DNA of 27,852 nt from a bacterium (GCA_020049615.1 JAIFKN010000239.1:1254-29105); one strand, 5' to 3'; numbered from the stretch's first letter, positions 9,630-17,814 are shown. Notes: a model not told the origin generated them from the sequence alone. A program made the numbers and translations.

Positions 9630-9998
9630 TCAGCCGTAGACGACGGCGAGGTAGAGCGTCTTGGTGCCGGGCTTCAGCACCTGCTTGGCCGGAGCCGGAT
9701 CGAAGCGCTTGCCGTGGCAGGCCTGCAGCCAGTCGCCAACCGCCTTGCCGACCGCAGCGACGGTGTGCTGGCTGCTCGCGGAGTAGATCGCGGTGACGGT
9801 GCAGCCGCCGCGCTCCTGGGCGGTCTTGCCCAGATCGACGTCCGTGAACCCGACATGGACGCGGGTGAACGGCTTGCCGCGCCCGAGGATGCCGACGATG
9901 GCGGTCTTGGAGATGTCCAGCCCACGGGCGATGGCCGTGGCCGACACGATGGCCGCCGTCTCTTCCGGGGTCCGGGTCTTTGATCCGACGATGGCCAT
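9630..9998 (-). CDS. Unknown 122-aa protein
   Basis: Reality is well supported by an excellent ribosome site (GGAGG, five bases before the ATG) and an uninterrupted protein-like sequence. It opens with a helix-rich region containing TPEETAAIVSATAIARGLDISKT, then strand-like segments (FTRVHVGF), another helix (VAAVGKAVGDWLQACHG), and ends with the strand TLYLAVVYG. This suggests a compact alpha/beta domain. Cys residues occur at GGCTV and QACHG. I recognise no family. It is the first gene inside the plasmid-like module, immediately downstream (on its own strand) of which the MITE-like copy A is inserted. Function unknown. Confidence 0.75.
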   Translation of the reverse strand: MAIVGSKTRTPEETAAIVSATAIARGLDISKTAIVGILGRGKPFTRVHVGFTDVDLGKTAQERGGCTVTAIYSASSQHTVAAVGKAVGDWLQACHGKRFDPAPAKQVLKPGTKTLYLAVVYG

Positions 9999-10182
9999 GA
10001 GTCCTCCGCGGACGGCATCATCGTGTCTTTTTCCGCTATTGCCACGACCACCCCGCGGCGGCGGCCGCGGCGTGCAGCAGACCCTCGGCCGAAGCTCCCC
10101 GCGGACGGCAACGCCCCTATCGGTCGCTAGTTACCCGCGACCTGCGGCGCTCAGCGGCCGGCAACCGGCAGTCAGCGAGTCC

Positions 10183-10293
10183 CTACTTGCAGCGGGTGCC
10201 GCAGCCCTTGCGGCAGGACGACATCGCCTTCTTGGCCTTCACGGCCTTCTTGACGGGCTTGGACTTGGCAGCGGTCTTGGTCTTGGCGGGCAT
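10183..10293 (-). CDS. Tiny Lys/Ala-rich basic protein, 36 aa
   Basis: On the minus strand, a strong ribosome site (GAGGAG, six bases before the ATG) leads into a 36-codon gene. Residues 2-23 are Lys/Ala/Pro repeats of the PAKTKTAAKSKPVKKA type, as in histone-H1-like tails. The last part, MSSCRKGCGTRCK, contains three Cys in a basic context. The Lys-rich part probably binds nucleic acid; the Cys cluster could bind a metal or crosslink. It is transcribed towards the 122-aa gene 184 bp away, so the two may form an operon within the plasmid-like module. Confidence comes from the ribosome site and the extreme, non-random composition. Confidence 0.7.
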   Translation of the reverse strand: MPAKTKTAAKSKPVKKAVKAKKAMSSCRKGCGTRCK

Positions 10294-10502
10294 GTGGATC
10301 TCCTCGGCCGTGAAGCATGGCGGCCTGGGCCGGCGAATCCACCGCCTCCACCTGTTGCTGTGCCCCCTTGCCCGCGTCAGCCGTCAGCCTCGTCCACCGA
10401 GACGTCATGACACCACGCCGACCCGCCACGACATCAACGCGAACGTCTTGTAGACAGAGATGCGCGTCTTGATCATCAGGGCATCGCCCGCAGCCTGGAC
10501 GC

Positions 10503-11543
10503 ATGCCTCGTCCTTCTCCCGCCGATCGCCGCTGGGGCAACGATCCCGGGGACGGGCGGGTGATCCCGGATGCCGTGCCGCTGCCCGAGCTGGCCGTCAA
10601 GGCGGAGGAGTTCCGGCGGGCGTGGGCGGATTACGCGGCGATGCTCGAGGCGTGGCTGGCCGATCTGGCCCGGCGCACCATGCGTGGCGAGCGCGCGGCG
10701 GCGACGCTGCAGCAGTACCGCCGGCTCGCCCGCGGCTGGGCCGCCTGGCTGATCGACCGGGATTGCGCCGAACCGACCGCACGCCACGTGCGGCGCTTCC
10801 TCGCCTGGGGTGCGAAGCACGGCTGGCACGACCATACCGTGCGTGCCTACCGGGCGACGCTGCGCTCGCTGTACGCCTGGGCGGCGCAGAGCGGGCGGGG
10901 CGCCGACATCACCGCGGCGATCCGCTGCCGGCCCAACCCGCTGCCGGCCGCCGCGGCCGGGATGAGTGCCGGCCTGGTGACGGCATGCATCCGCGCCATC
11001 GCCGGCCGCACCCTGCAGGCCTACCGCGACCGGGCGATCGTCGCCGTGCTCTACGCCGGGGCGCTGGAGCCCATCTCGCTGCACCGCGCGCGGCGTGGCG
11101 ATCTGCAGCTGCGGCGCGGCCTGCTGCGCCACCAGCCGCGCGGGCACCGCGAAGCCGATGCGGTGGTGCGGCTCGACCGCCAGGCGCGGCTGCTGCTCGA
11201 CCGCTACGTGCGGCGGCTCCCGCCCGGCGGTCCCGACACCCCCCTCTTCCCCGCCCTCGACCATGACCGCACCACGATCACCAGCCGGCCGCTGTCGGCG
11301 CTGTCGCTGCGCCTGCTGGTGCGACGGACCATCGACCATGTGCTGGGTCCAGCCGCCACGGTGGGCAAGCGGCGGCGCGGCCGCACGCCGCAGCGGGCGG
11401 CTTCGCGGGCACTGCGACGCTCGGCGCTGGTCAGCGCCGCCGGACGCCATGGCCTCGACCATGCCATGGCCATGGTGCAGGCGACGCCACTGAAGCGCCG
11501 ACGCTTCGCCGCCACGCTGCAGGCGCTGCAGCCGGTCGGGTGA
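10503..11543 (+). CDS. Tyrosine-recombinase homologue lacking catalytic residues
   Basis: The 346-aa protein follows the phage-integrase plan. Residues ~25-130 form a SAM-like core-binding domain (TLQQYRRLARGWAAWLIDRD, then HTVRAYRATLRSLYAWA). Residues ~165-335 form a catalytic-type domain beginning with QAYRDRAIVAVLYAGAL. The catalytic positions have diverged: where GLRxSE is expected the sequence reads GALEPISL, the HxxR box reads SRALRRSAL, and the Tyr region reads VQATPLKRRRF with no Tyr. It therefore probably binds DNA but cannot cut it. It is convergent with the 703-aa replication-initiator-like gene, 20 bp between stops, and could act as an architectural or control factor at the nearby iteron region. 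The ATG at 10503 was taken as the start; no clear ribosome site is seen. Confidence 0.72.
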   Translation: MPRPSPADRRWGNDPGDGRVIPDAVPLPELAVKAEEFRRAWADYAAMLEAWLADLARRTMRGERAAATLQQYRRLARGWAAWLIDRDCAEPTARHVRRFLAWGAKHGWHDHTVRAYRATLRSLYAWAAQSGRGADITAAIRCRPNPLPAAAAGMSAGLVTACIRAIAGRTLQAYRDRAIVAVLYAGALEPISLHRARRGDLQLRRGLLRHQPRGHREADAVVRLDRQARLLLDRYVRRLPPGGPDTPLFPALDHDRTTITSRPLSALSLRLLVRRTIDHVLGPAATVGKRRRGRTPQRAASRALRRSALVSAAGRHGLDHAMAMVQATPLKRRRFAATLQALQPVG

Positions 11544-11563
11544 GCGGCAGCCAGCCACACAGG

Positions 11564-13675
11564 TCATTCGAGGTGGATGCGCTCGACGTAGTGCGCGATG
11601 CGCTGCTGTTCGAGATAGGCCTCGGTGGCGCGGCGCTGCAGGCGGTAGGCCAGCGCTTTCTCCCACTCCGGACGACGGGCGTCGAGCATCTCGGCGATCA
11701 TCTCGCCGATCTCGGGGTGGCGGGCACGGATGCGGTTCCACAGCGGCGCCGGCACCGCGGCCCCCTCCTCGCCGAGCTCGCCGGCGATGAAGCGGCCCAT
11801 GTGGCCGTACCAGCCGACCAGGCCGATGCCGCGCACGGCGGCGTCGGCGACGATGCGCGCGTACTTGCGGAACTCGGCCTGCAGGCGCGCAGTCGGCACG
11901 TCGGCCGCCGCGTGCTCGCCGGCCCAGGCCGCCGGCTGGGCCAGCACCGGGTCGAGGTTGAGGGTGCGGACGAGTATGCGCAGAGCCATGCCCATGTAGC
12001 GATGCAGGCGGTCCTGGGTGTCGCCCTCGTCGGCGTCGGGGGCCGGTTCCGGAGCGTCACCCGGCGCCTGCGCCGCCAGCGCGGCGCGACGGAGAAACTC
12101 GGCGATGATCCCGTCGAGGTCGTGCAGCTTGAGCACCTTGCGGATCCACCGCGCAGCCATGTCGCCGCGCTGATGGTAGAGGCCCTCGGCGTCGCCGTCG
12201 CGCGGGGTGTGGCGGGCGCGGTCGATGATCAGCCGGCGGATGGTCAGCTCCTCGGGCTCGCGCGGGTAGGCGGGGCCGAACCAGGCGTCGATCGGCAGGC
12301 GCGAGACGCGGTCGCCGAAGGCATTGAGCAGCGTCTTCAGGCGCTGGTAGCCGACCTCGATGATCAGGCCGGGCTCGTTGTCCTTGAGCACGCGGGCGGT
12401 CTGGGATTCGCTGAGCACGGCGCCTAGGATGTCGCAAGCGAAGTCGCGGCGGCCGGGCTTCTTCTGCGCCCAGTAGGTCGGTCCCGGGGTGGCGCGCACC
12501 CAGTCCTGGCAGTTGACCACCTCGGCGATCTCGCGCCCATCGAGGTTGAGCCGCTTGGCCTGCTGGTCGAGGGTGATGGCGCGGGTCAGCGTGACCCCCT
12601 CGCTGCGGCCCATGACCAGCTCGCCGACGGCGAGGAAGCCGACCTCGGTCATCTCGTTCAGGAACGTCTTCAGGTCGTGGCGCACCTGATAGAGCTTCTT
12701 CGGCACGGTGATGTCCGCCGCCTGGTTGCCGAAGCAGGAGATCCACAGCTCGGCGAGCGGCATGTAGAACTGGCCGGTGGCGTCGAAGCGGCTTTCGAGG
12801 ATGCGGTGCAGGTGCTTCTTCCAGCGCAGCCGGTAGCCGAGGTTCTTGGTCAGGTTGAGCGGGCGGGTGATGTAGAGGCGGTCGGCGCCCTGGCCGGTCA
12901 GCGCGCGCATCAGCGCGGCGTGCACCTCGAAGATGACGCTCTGCCGGCGCGGCCCGCGGCTGCCCTTGCCGCGCCGCTCCTCGGGGCCGGCGTTGGGCGA
13001 GAAGTACGAGATGATCGAGCCCCAGTGCTCGGCCGCCGCCGGCTCGACCGTCTGATCCTGGCGCATCCAGCCGTAGTACTTGCTGACATGCAGGCCGCTC
13101 AGCGTCTCGCCGGCGTTGTTGATGTCGTTGATGATGCGGCCGTTCATCGGCCGGTCGAGCACGCCGGCGATGTCGTGGTAGGTGGTGCGGATGCGCGGAT
13201 GCGCCACGCCGGTGCGGACGAAGCGGTCGTGCAGCAGGTGCAGGATGGCATGCAGCACGTCGAGGTGGATCTGCTGCACCACGCCGTTGTTGTACTTGAT
13301 GACCGTGGTCAGGTCGCACATCACCGGGGTCTGCGCCAGGCCCTGCGGCTCGGCGGCGAGACGGTGGACGAGCTGCTTGCCCTGGCGGACGAACTCGGGA
13401 TGCGGCGCGCGGCGCGTCACCACCTTGCCCTTGCGCTGCTCGTTGACCCGCTCGCCGTGCTCGTTGACCGTCTCGATGGTGATCTCGCTGACCGAGTCGT
13501 CGCAGGCCACCGGCACGTCGAGCAGGAAGACCGGATCGCGGGTCCAGCGCTCGGTCGGCATGAGCCGTTCGTAGATCGGATCCTCGCCCTCGTCGGCCCG
13601 CGCCAGCAGCGCCTCGATCTCGGGCACGGCGATGATCTGCTGCTCGGGCTCGGTCGGCGAGGGAACGGGCTTCAT
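11564..13675 (-). CDS. Plasmid-type replication-initiator-like protein, 703 aa
   Basis: I do not recognise an exact family. Two winged-helix-like segments are visible: about residues 135-215 (RTTYHDIAGVL, then INDINNAGETL) and about 275-365 (FYMPLAELWISCFGN, then YQVRHDLKTFLNEMTEVGFL). Paired winged-helix domains are the usual build of iteron-binding plasmid initiators of the RepA/Rep_3 kind. The length is about twice theirs: residues 1-130 and 400-703 are extra, with an acidic linker (EPAPDADEGDTQD) near 585. The strongest evidence is context: directly upstream of its start lies an array of repeats with the arrangement of iterons. The start has only a weak ribosome site (CAGAG). The assignment as replication initiator is inference. 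Confidence 0.58.
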   Translation of the reverse strand: MKPVPSPTEPEQQIIAVPEIEALLARADEGEDPIYERLMPTERWTRDPVFLLDVPVACDDSVSEITIETVNEHGERVNEQRKGKVVTRRAPHPEFVRQGKQLVHRLAAEPQGLAQTPVMCDLTTVIKYNNGVVQQIHLDVLHAILHLLHDRFVRTGVAHPRIRTTYHDIAGVLDRPMNGRIINDINNAGETLSGLHVSKYYGWMRQDQTVEPAAAEHWGSIISYFSPNAGPEERRGKGSRGPRRQSVIFEVHAALMRALTGQGADRLYITRPLNLTKNLGYRLRWKKHLHRILESRFDATGQFYMPLAELWISCFGNQAADITVPKKLYQVRHDLKTFLNEMTEVGFLAVGELVMGRSEGVTLTRAITLDQQAKRLNLDGREIAEVVNCQDWVRATPGPTYWAQKKPGRRDFACDILGAVLSESQTARVLKDNEPGLIIEVGYQRLKTLLNAFGDRVSRLPIDAWFGPAYPREPEELTIRRLIIDRARHTPRDGDAEGLYHQRGDMAARWIRKVLKLHDLDGIIAEFLRRAALAAQAPGDAPEPAPDADEGDTQDRLHRYMGMALRILVRTLNLDPVLAQPAAWAGEHAAADVPTARLQAEFRKYARIVADAAVRGIGLVGWYGHMGRFIAGELGEEGAAVPAPLWNRIRARHPEIGEMIAEMLDARRPEWEKALAYRLQRRATEAYLEQQRIAHYVERIHLE

Positions 13676-13746
13676 GCTCTGGCATACCCACGGGCTGAGC
13701 CCCGGGCAATCGGCGTCTGCCGCTTTCAGGTCGCGATATTGCGATT

Positions 13747-14269
13747 GCGTCAGGGTTTTCGGGCGGGCGTCTCGGTTTGAGCCCGGCCGCTCGCTGAAAC
13801 CCTGACATCAGCGCAACATAGCCTGACGACATCGGTGATGAACCGTCGTGCCGGGCTGAAAACACCCAGACCTGCGACAGAACCCTGACTCCAAGCCAAG
13901 AATCGGGACAGGTCGTCGGAAAGCGTGACCCGCAGGACGAAGCGTGTCCGGTAAGCTTTTGTTGCGCAATGGCTTAGGTGTTGCTCTAAGAGGCTTTTCC
14001 CAGGCTGCCAGGCTGCCTAGGTGCTGCTCAGCGGAGTTCTCAGAGAGCTGACTGAAACCAGGCCGTCGGCCTGGCACACGCTCAGCCGTGTGCCGGCCAC
14101 GGCTCAACCGAGGACGAACCGGGAAACCGTGACGCTACGGGAAGATGGTCCGTCGCTAAACCATGACGCTATCGGAAGATCCGATGAACCGCGAACGATG
14201 CGGCGTTCCTCAGGCGATGGCCAGGCCGACGCCGAACGGTTCGAGGAAACCCTGACGCCGCAGGAAGAT
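13747..14269. repeat. Iteron array, core AAACCNTGACGC-N4-GGAAGAT
   Basis: Three 23-bp copies share 18 of 19 specified positions: 14124-14146, 14158-14180 and 14247-14269. The first two start 34 bp apart. Shorter or degenerate copies of the left half (AAACCCTGAC) occur at 13797-13809, 13881-13892 and 13920-13940, the last also with CGCAGGACGA. An inverted copy, GCGTCAGGGTTTT, is at 13747-13759. All lie upstream of the initiator-like gene that starts at 13675, the typical position for iterons that bind a plasmid initiator and also control its expression. Confidence 0.8.
14058..14094. other. Two adjacent strong hairpins in the iteron region
   Basis: CCAGGCC-GTC-GGCCTGG (14058-14074) abuts GGCACACG-CTCAGC-CGTGTGCC (14073-14094), sharing two bases so that they can alternate. 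They could be a single-strand initiation site, a terminator for a transcript entering the region, or protein-binding palindromes. No T-run follows. Confidence 0.6.
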
Positions 14270-14397
14270 CCCGTAAATCATTGCGCATCAGCGTTTTGCA
14301 ATTTCTGCTTCCGGCCGGTGCGTCGTTCGCCAACGGCGATGGAGGCGTTACGCATACTTCTGCTGGCGGGTTGCGGCGGCGGATACGTCTCGAATCC

Positions 14398-14549
14398 GTA
14401 ACAACTCAGACCGGGGCCCCGTCGCGCAGCGATGGGGCTGCCGCCGAGCGGCGGTGGGCGGATATCATGGGCGAAGCCCATCCGCCCGCGGTTTCGGAAC
14501 GCGGGGACAGGCCCGCAGGGCCGCAGGGGCGGTGCCCCTGAGCAGTTGC
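14398..14549 (-). mobile_element. MITE-like element, copy B (152 bp) with 8-bp target duplication
   Basis: This copy is inverted relative to the one at 9424-9607. Its ends are GTAACAACTCAG on the left and the complement of GCAACTGCTCAG on the right. It is flanked by TCGAATCC at 14390-14397 and 14550-14557. Inside are two perfect hairpins, CCGCCG-AG-CGGCGG (14441-14454) and a longer one at 14456-14487 with ATGGGC-GAA-GCCCAT at its tip. The two copies differ at about two positions over the shared ~110 bp, so both insertions are recent. It separates the iterons at 14269 from further copies at 14617-14662. Confidence 0.85.
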
Positions 14550-14616
14550 TCGAATCCTTTGATTTCAACGACTTAGACACGGCGTCCCTGACCGCCGTGC
14601 CGTGTCTTCCAGTTCT

Positions 14617-14662
14617 GTCAGAGTTTCGGCCGACGTCATCTTGGCCTGGCGTCAGGGTTTCC
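14617..14662 (-). repeat. Two inverted iteron-like copies beyond the MITE
   Basis: GGCGTCAGGGTTTCC at 14648-14662 is the exact complement of 15 bases of the iteron at 14245-14259. GTCAGAGTTTCGG at 14617-14629 is a weaker relative. Both face the opposite way to the main array. They lie between the MITE and the 3' end of the beta-helix gene, which suggests the origin region once extended this far without interruption. Confidence 0.65.
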
Positions 14663-14670
14663 GCCAGCCC

Positions 14671-17600
14671 TCACGGATTGTGTCCGTGCAGAGCCCCGGC
14701 ATCACGCCGGCCGGATGGCTTGCTGCCGCGGAAGTCGCGCAGAGCGGGGCCATCGCTCTGCCACGCGTGCAGTTCGGCGATGGTGGTCCGGGCCTCGGCC
14801 AGGGTGCCGCGGCAGATGCGCAGGAAGTCGATGGCACCGGCCAACGGTTGCGCACCCGGTCCGCCGCCCACCAGCAGATCGGCGGCATTGGCGAGGCTGC
14901 CGGCTGGCGGGCCGCCGACCGATTCCGCCGGGACCGCGACGCCGTCGAGGTACAGACGCACGCCCTGCGTCCGGTCGAACTCGGCGACCAGGTGGTGCCA
15001 GGCACCATCGTCGATCGCAGTCGTGGCGGTGGTGATGCACACATCGAGCCCGCCGCTGCGCAGGCGCAGGCTGGGCCGACCGGCGACGAGTTCGAGGGCA
15101 TAGCCCGCCTCCGCCACCTTGCTGACGATGGTGCCGGTACGGGCCGCCGTGCGCAGGTGGACCTCGATGAGCAGGTTGTGCGCGCCGATGTCCGGGGTGG
15201 GCAGAGCCAGCCCTTCGGCCACGTGCCGCTGCTTCGCGTGCTCGTAGGCGAACGGGCGGGTCATGTCGGCATGCCGGGCCACCAGATGCTGGGCCTTGCC
15301 GTCCAGCTGCAGCGCGCCACGCGTCCAGTCCTCCAGCTGACCATCGACGTAGCTGGCGGCGGTGATGCCGACGCCAGTGAGATCGTTGCGCGGCGTCTTG
15401 AAGTAGGCTTCGCGGTCCAGGTAGTACGGCGTCATGTACCAGTGGTCGTCAAGGACCGTCGCCGGGTCCTTGGCCGAGGGGGTGAAGTGCCACTCCCCGA
15501 CCACTGCCGACAGCGCCCAGGGCACGAAGAACCGCACACCGGCCCCCGTCGCCGCCGATCCCGGCCGCAGGCGGTAGTCGCCAGCCGGAGCATCGGCGAG
15601 GACCTTGCCGTCGACCGGCGCCCCGACATCCGCGCGCACGGCACCGCTGGCCTGGTACGCACGCGTGAAGGCCTCGGCGGTGGGCAGGCGCTCGCCATCT
15701 TCGGCGAAGGCGCCGAACTCGCGCGGCCGGCCGGCGAAGACGTTGCCGCCCACCGCCAGCGTCTCGGGCCGCAGCATGGGGCCGTCCTTGTTCTGCATCT
15801 GGTAGGCGTTGACGTCCTCCTTGCCGCGTGGAGCGGTCAGCAGGAGGTTCCACATCGACATGTCTTCGTACACGTTGCCGAGGATCTGCGAGCGTCCGCC
15901 GCGCGGCGACTGCCTGCGCACACCGGCGTTGAAGCGGTGGGCGGTGTTGTTGAAGAAGGCGTTCTGGAAGCCATGCACCTCCATGAAGGCGCAGGCGCTC
16001 GATCGCGGGTCGCCGATACCGTTGCTGCGGCCCTCGGCGATGTTGTTGAAGACGTAGTTCTTGAAGGATCCGTCGAAGTAGTAGGCATAGCCCTGGCGGG
16101 CGGTGCCGTAGCCGATGTCCGCGGCCTTGGCCGGATCCATGCGCATGGCCGACCAGTGCCAGTAGCCGCCCGGATCGTCGCTGACATTGGACCAGACGTA
16201 GTGCGGCCCGCCCTGCCAGGTCTCGATCGCGCCCCAGTCGTTGCTCATCCGCAGCGCGTCCGACACCTTGTTGTGGTGCACCAGGGTGCGCGAGTACGGC
16301 CGGTCGCGCAGCTGGCCCCCGCCCTTGCCGCCGAAGAGGAAGATGCCGGACCCGCCGACGCGGCTGATGATGTTGCCCGCCACCTCCAGGCTATCGACGT
16401 ACTCGCTGGTGATGACATGTCCGTGGCAGTCGCGGCCGGTGCGCAGGCCGGTGTCGGCGATGCGGTTGCGCAGGATGGCCACATCATCGACGGTCGAGAA
16501 CGGCCCCTCGGCCTTGGCCCAGCGCGAGCTGTCGCCGATGTGGATGCCGAAGCGGTCGAGGTCGGTCAGCTGGTTGTCGGTGATGCGCACCCCGACCAGG
16601 CGCTGGTCGTCCTTGTCGGCCTTGATGCGCACGCCACCGGTGAGGTGGTCGAATCGGCAGTTGGCCACCACCACATCGCCGCCGCCGCCGAGCAGGCGGA
16701 TCCCGGCGCTCTCGACCTCGGCATCGACGAAGGTGCGGGCGGTCAGGTCCCAGTGCGTGTTGCCGCCCTGGAAGGTCAGGCCGGTGATGGCGACATGCTC
16801 GAGGCGGTCGGCCGCCAGCAGCGTGCTGTGCCGCGCGGCCTCGACCCTAGCCTGGTTCGGATCGGCGTCGCCGGGCAGACGGACATGCAGGATGCCGCCC
16901 TGGCCCTGGCGATCGAACCAGAACTCGCCGGCCTGATCGAGATAGTGCGGCTTGTCCTCGAGGTAGTAGCGGTTGCCGGTCGCGACCTTGGTGCTGTCCC
17001 CCCACCAGAAGCCGGCGACCACCATCGAGCGGGTGGCTGCGTCGAAGCTCTCCACCTTGGTCGGGTAGGGCGAGCCCATCATGATGATCCACTCGGTCCA
17101 GACCAGGGCGTCCTGGTAGAATTCAGGAGCCTCGGTGAGGTGCCTGGTGTCGATGCAGCGGAAGCCCTTGCCCTGCACCACATGCTTGGCGGTCCACCAT
17201 TCCGGGTTCTCCCAGGTCCACCACTGGGCGCGCTGGTCGTCGGCCTGCGGCTCCCAGTTGGGATGCCGGGCGAGCCTGAGCCGGACGAGGCTGCCGTCGG
17301 CGCTGCGCACGAAGACGCGGCGCGGCAGGTAGTCCAGCCTGGCCGACCACACCTTGGCCGACTCGGGCATGCGCGCGTCGCCTCCGGCGGTCCAGCCGGT
17401 GACCGGCAGGGATCCGCTGATCACCGCCTCGCCTTCGCCCCAGGCCGGGTCGCTGGTCAGGCGGATCGGCTCCTCGGCGGTGCCGATGGCTGCCCGCGCG
17501 ATCAGCCGGCCGCGATAGACCACGCCGCGCCTGAACACGTAGGTCAGCGGACCGGAGGCCGCCTTGGCGTTGCCGACCGCCTCGGGATCCCAGGGATGGT

Positions 17601-17814
17601 GCTTCCACGGGGCCGCCCGGCTGCCCGGGGCGGCATCGTCGCCGCCGGCATGATCGATGTAGCGCACCTCGCGACCGGCGGCGAAGCGGAACGGCTGCGG
17701 CTGCCAGCGCAGATCGCCCTGCGGCAGCACCTCGGCCTGCGGCTGCTGCCAGGAAAAGGACGGCTCGCCGGCGGGCAGGACCAGGCCGAGGCAGGTCAGC
17801 AGGACATGGCGCAT
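14671..17814 (-). CDS. Secreted right-handed beta-helix protein with C-terminal LamG-like domain
   Basis: The 1047-aa protein has an N-terminal signal peptide (about 1-18, MRHVLLTCLGLVLPAGEP). After an N-terminal domain typical of this group (about 40-330, with RYYLEDKPHYLDQAGEFW), repeated strand-turn units begin at VAITGLTFQGGN. They continue through IRLLGGGGDVVVANCRF, VRITDNQL and LEVAGNIISRV, the pattern of right-handed parallel beta-helix polysaccharide lyases and glycosidases. Residues ~870-1020 form a concanavalin-like LamG domain (HNLLIEVHLRTAARTGTIV, then DGAWHHLVAEFDRTQGVRLYLDG), which usually binds carbohydrate. It probably acts outside the cytoplasm on polysaccharide; the bond attacked cannot be told. 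The start was chosen at the ATG of the signal peptide, with AAGG upstream. It is divergent from the rhodanese gene, 108 bp apart. Confidence 0.85.
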   Translation of the reverse strand: MRHVLLTCLGLVLPAGEPSFSWQQPQAEVLPQGDLRWQPQPFRFAAGREVRYIDHAGGDDAAPGSRAAPWKHHPWDPEAVGNAKAASGPLTYVFRRGVVYRGRLIARAAIGTAEEPIRLTSDPAWGEGEAVISGSLPVTGWTAGGDARMPESAKVWSARLDYLPRRVFVRSADGSLVRLRLARHPNWEPQADDQRAQWWTWENPEWWTAKHVVQGKGFRCIDTRHLTEAPEFYQDALVWTEWIIMMGSPYPTKVESFDAATRSMVVAGFWWGDSTKVATGNRYYLEDKPHYLDQAGEFWFDRQGQGGILHVRLPGDADPNQARVEAARHSTLLAADRLEHVAITGLTFQGGNTHWDLTARTFVDAEVESAGIRLLGGGGDVVVANCRFDHLTGGVRIKADKDDQRLVGVRITDNQLTDLDRFGIHIGDSSRWAKAEGPFSTVDDVAILRNRIADTGLRTGRDCHGHVITSEYVDSLEVAGNIISRVGGSGIFLFGGKGGGQLRDRPYSRTLVHHNKVSDALRMSNDWGAIETWQGGPHYVWSNVSDDPGGYWHWSAMRMDPAKAADIGYGTARQGYAYYFDGSFKNYVFNNIAEGRSNGIGDPRSSACAFMEVHGFQNAFFNNTAHRFNAGVRRQSPRGGRSQILGNVYEDMSMWNLLLTAPRGKEDVNAYQMQNKDGPMLRPETLAVGGNVFAGRPREFGAFAEDGERLPTAEAFTRAYQASGAVRADVGAPVDGKVLADAPAGDYRLRPGSAATGAGVRFFVPWALSAVVGEWHFTPSAKDPATVLDDHWYMTPYYLDREAYFKTPRNDLTGVGITAASYVDGQLEDWTRGALQLDGKAQHLVARHADMTRPFAYEHAKQRHVAEGLALPTPDIGAHNLLIEVHLRTAARTGTIVSKVAEAGYALELVAGRPSLRLRSGGLDVCITTATTAIDDGAWHHLVAEFDRTQGVRLYLDGVAVPAESVGGPPAGSLANAADLLVGGGPGAQPLAGAIDFLRICRGTLAEARTTIAELHAWQSDGPALRDFRGSKPSGRRDAGALHGHNP

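Larger units (their letters stand above)
13676..14670. other. Gene-free candidate replication origin interrupted by a MITE
   Basis: No coding region is supported in this 995-bp stretch. It holds iterons on both strands (13747-14269), two adjacent hairpins (14058-14094), a tandem CAGGCTGC pair at 14001-14016, the MITE-like copy B (14398-14549) and two further iteron-like copies (14617-14662) just before the end of the beta-helix gene. The base composition of 13940-14000 and 14270-14350 is more AT-rich than that of neighbouring genes. Placement next to the initiator-like gene suggests an origin of replication. Confidence 0.55.

Noticed and set aside
13747..14269. CRISPR array
   Set aside because: Repeats are imperfect, in both orientations and irregularly spaced, with no cas genes; iterons explain them better.
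14389..14397. tRNA T-loop-like sequence TCGAATCC, also at 14550-14557
   Set aside because: No acceptor or anticodon stem can be folded around either copy; the two are the target duplication of the MITE-like element.
14398..14549. attC site of the integron
   Set aside because: The ends look like inverted core sites at first sight (GTAAC/GTTGC), but the 8-bp target duplications and the repeat of the whole unit at 9424-9607 fit a transposable element better.
9416..14557. Composite transposon bounded by the two inverted 150-184-bp repeats
   Set aside because: Each copy has its own, different 8-bp target duplication directly at its ends, so the copies inserted independently. A composite element would share one duplication at the outer ends only.
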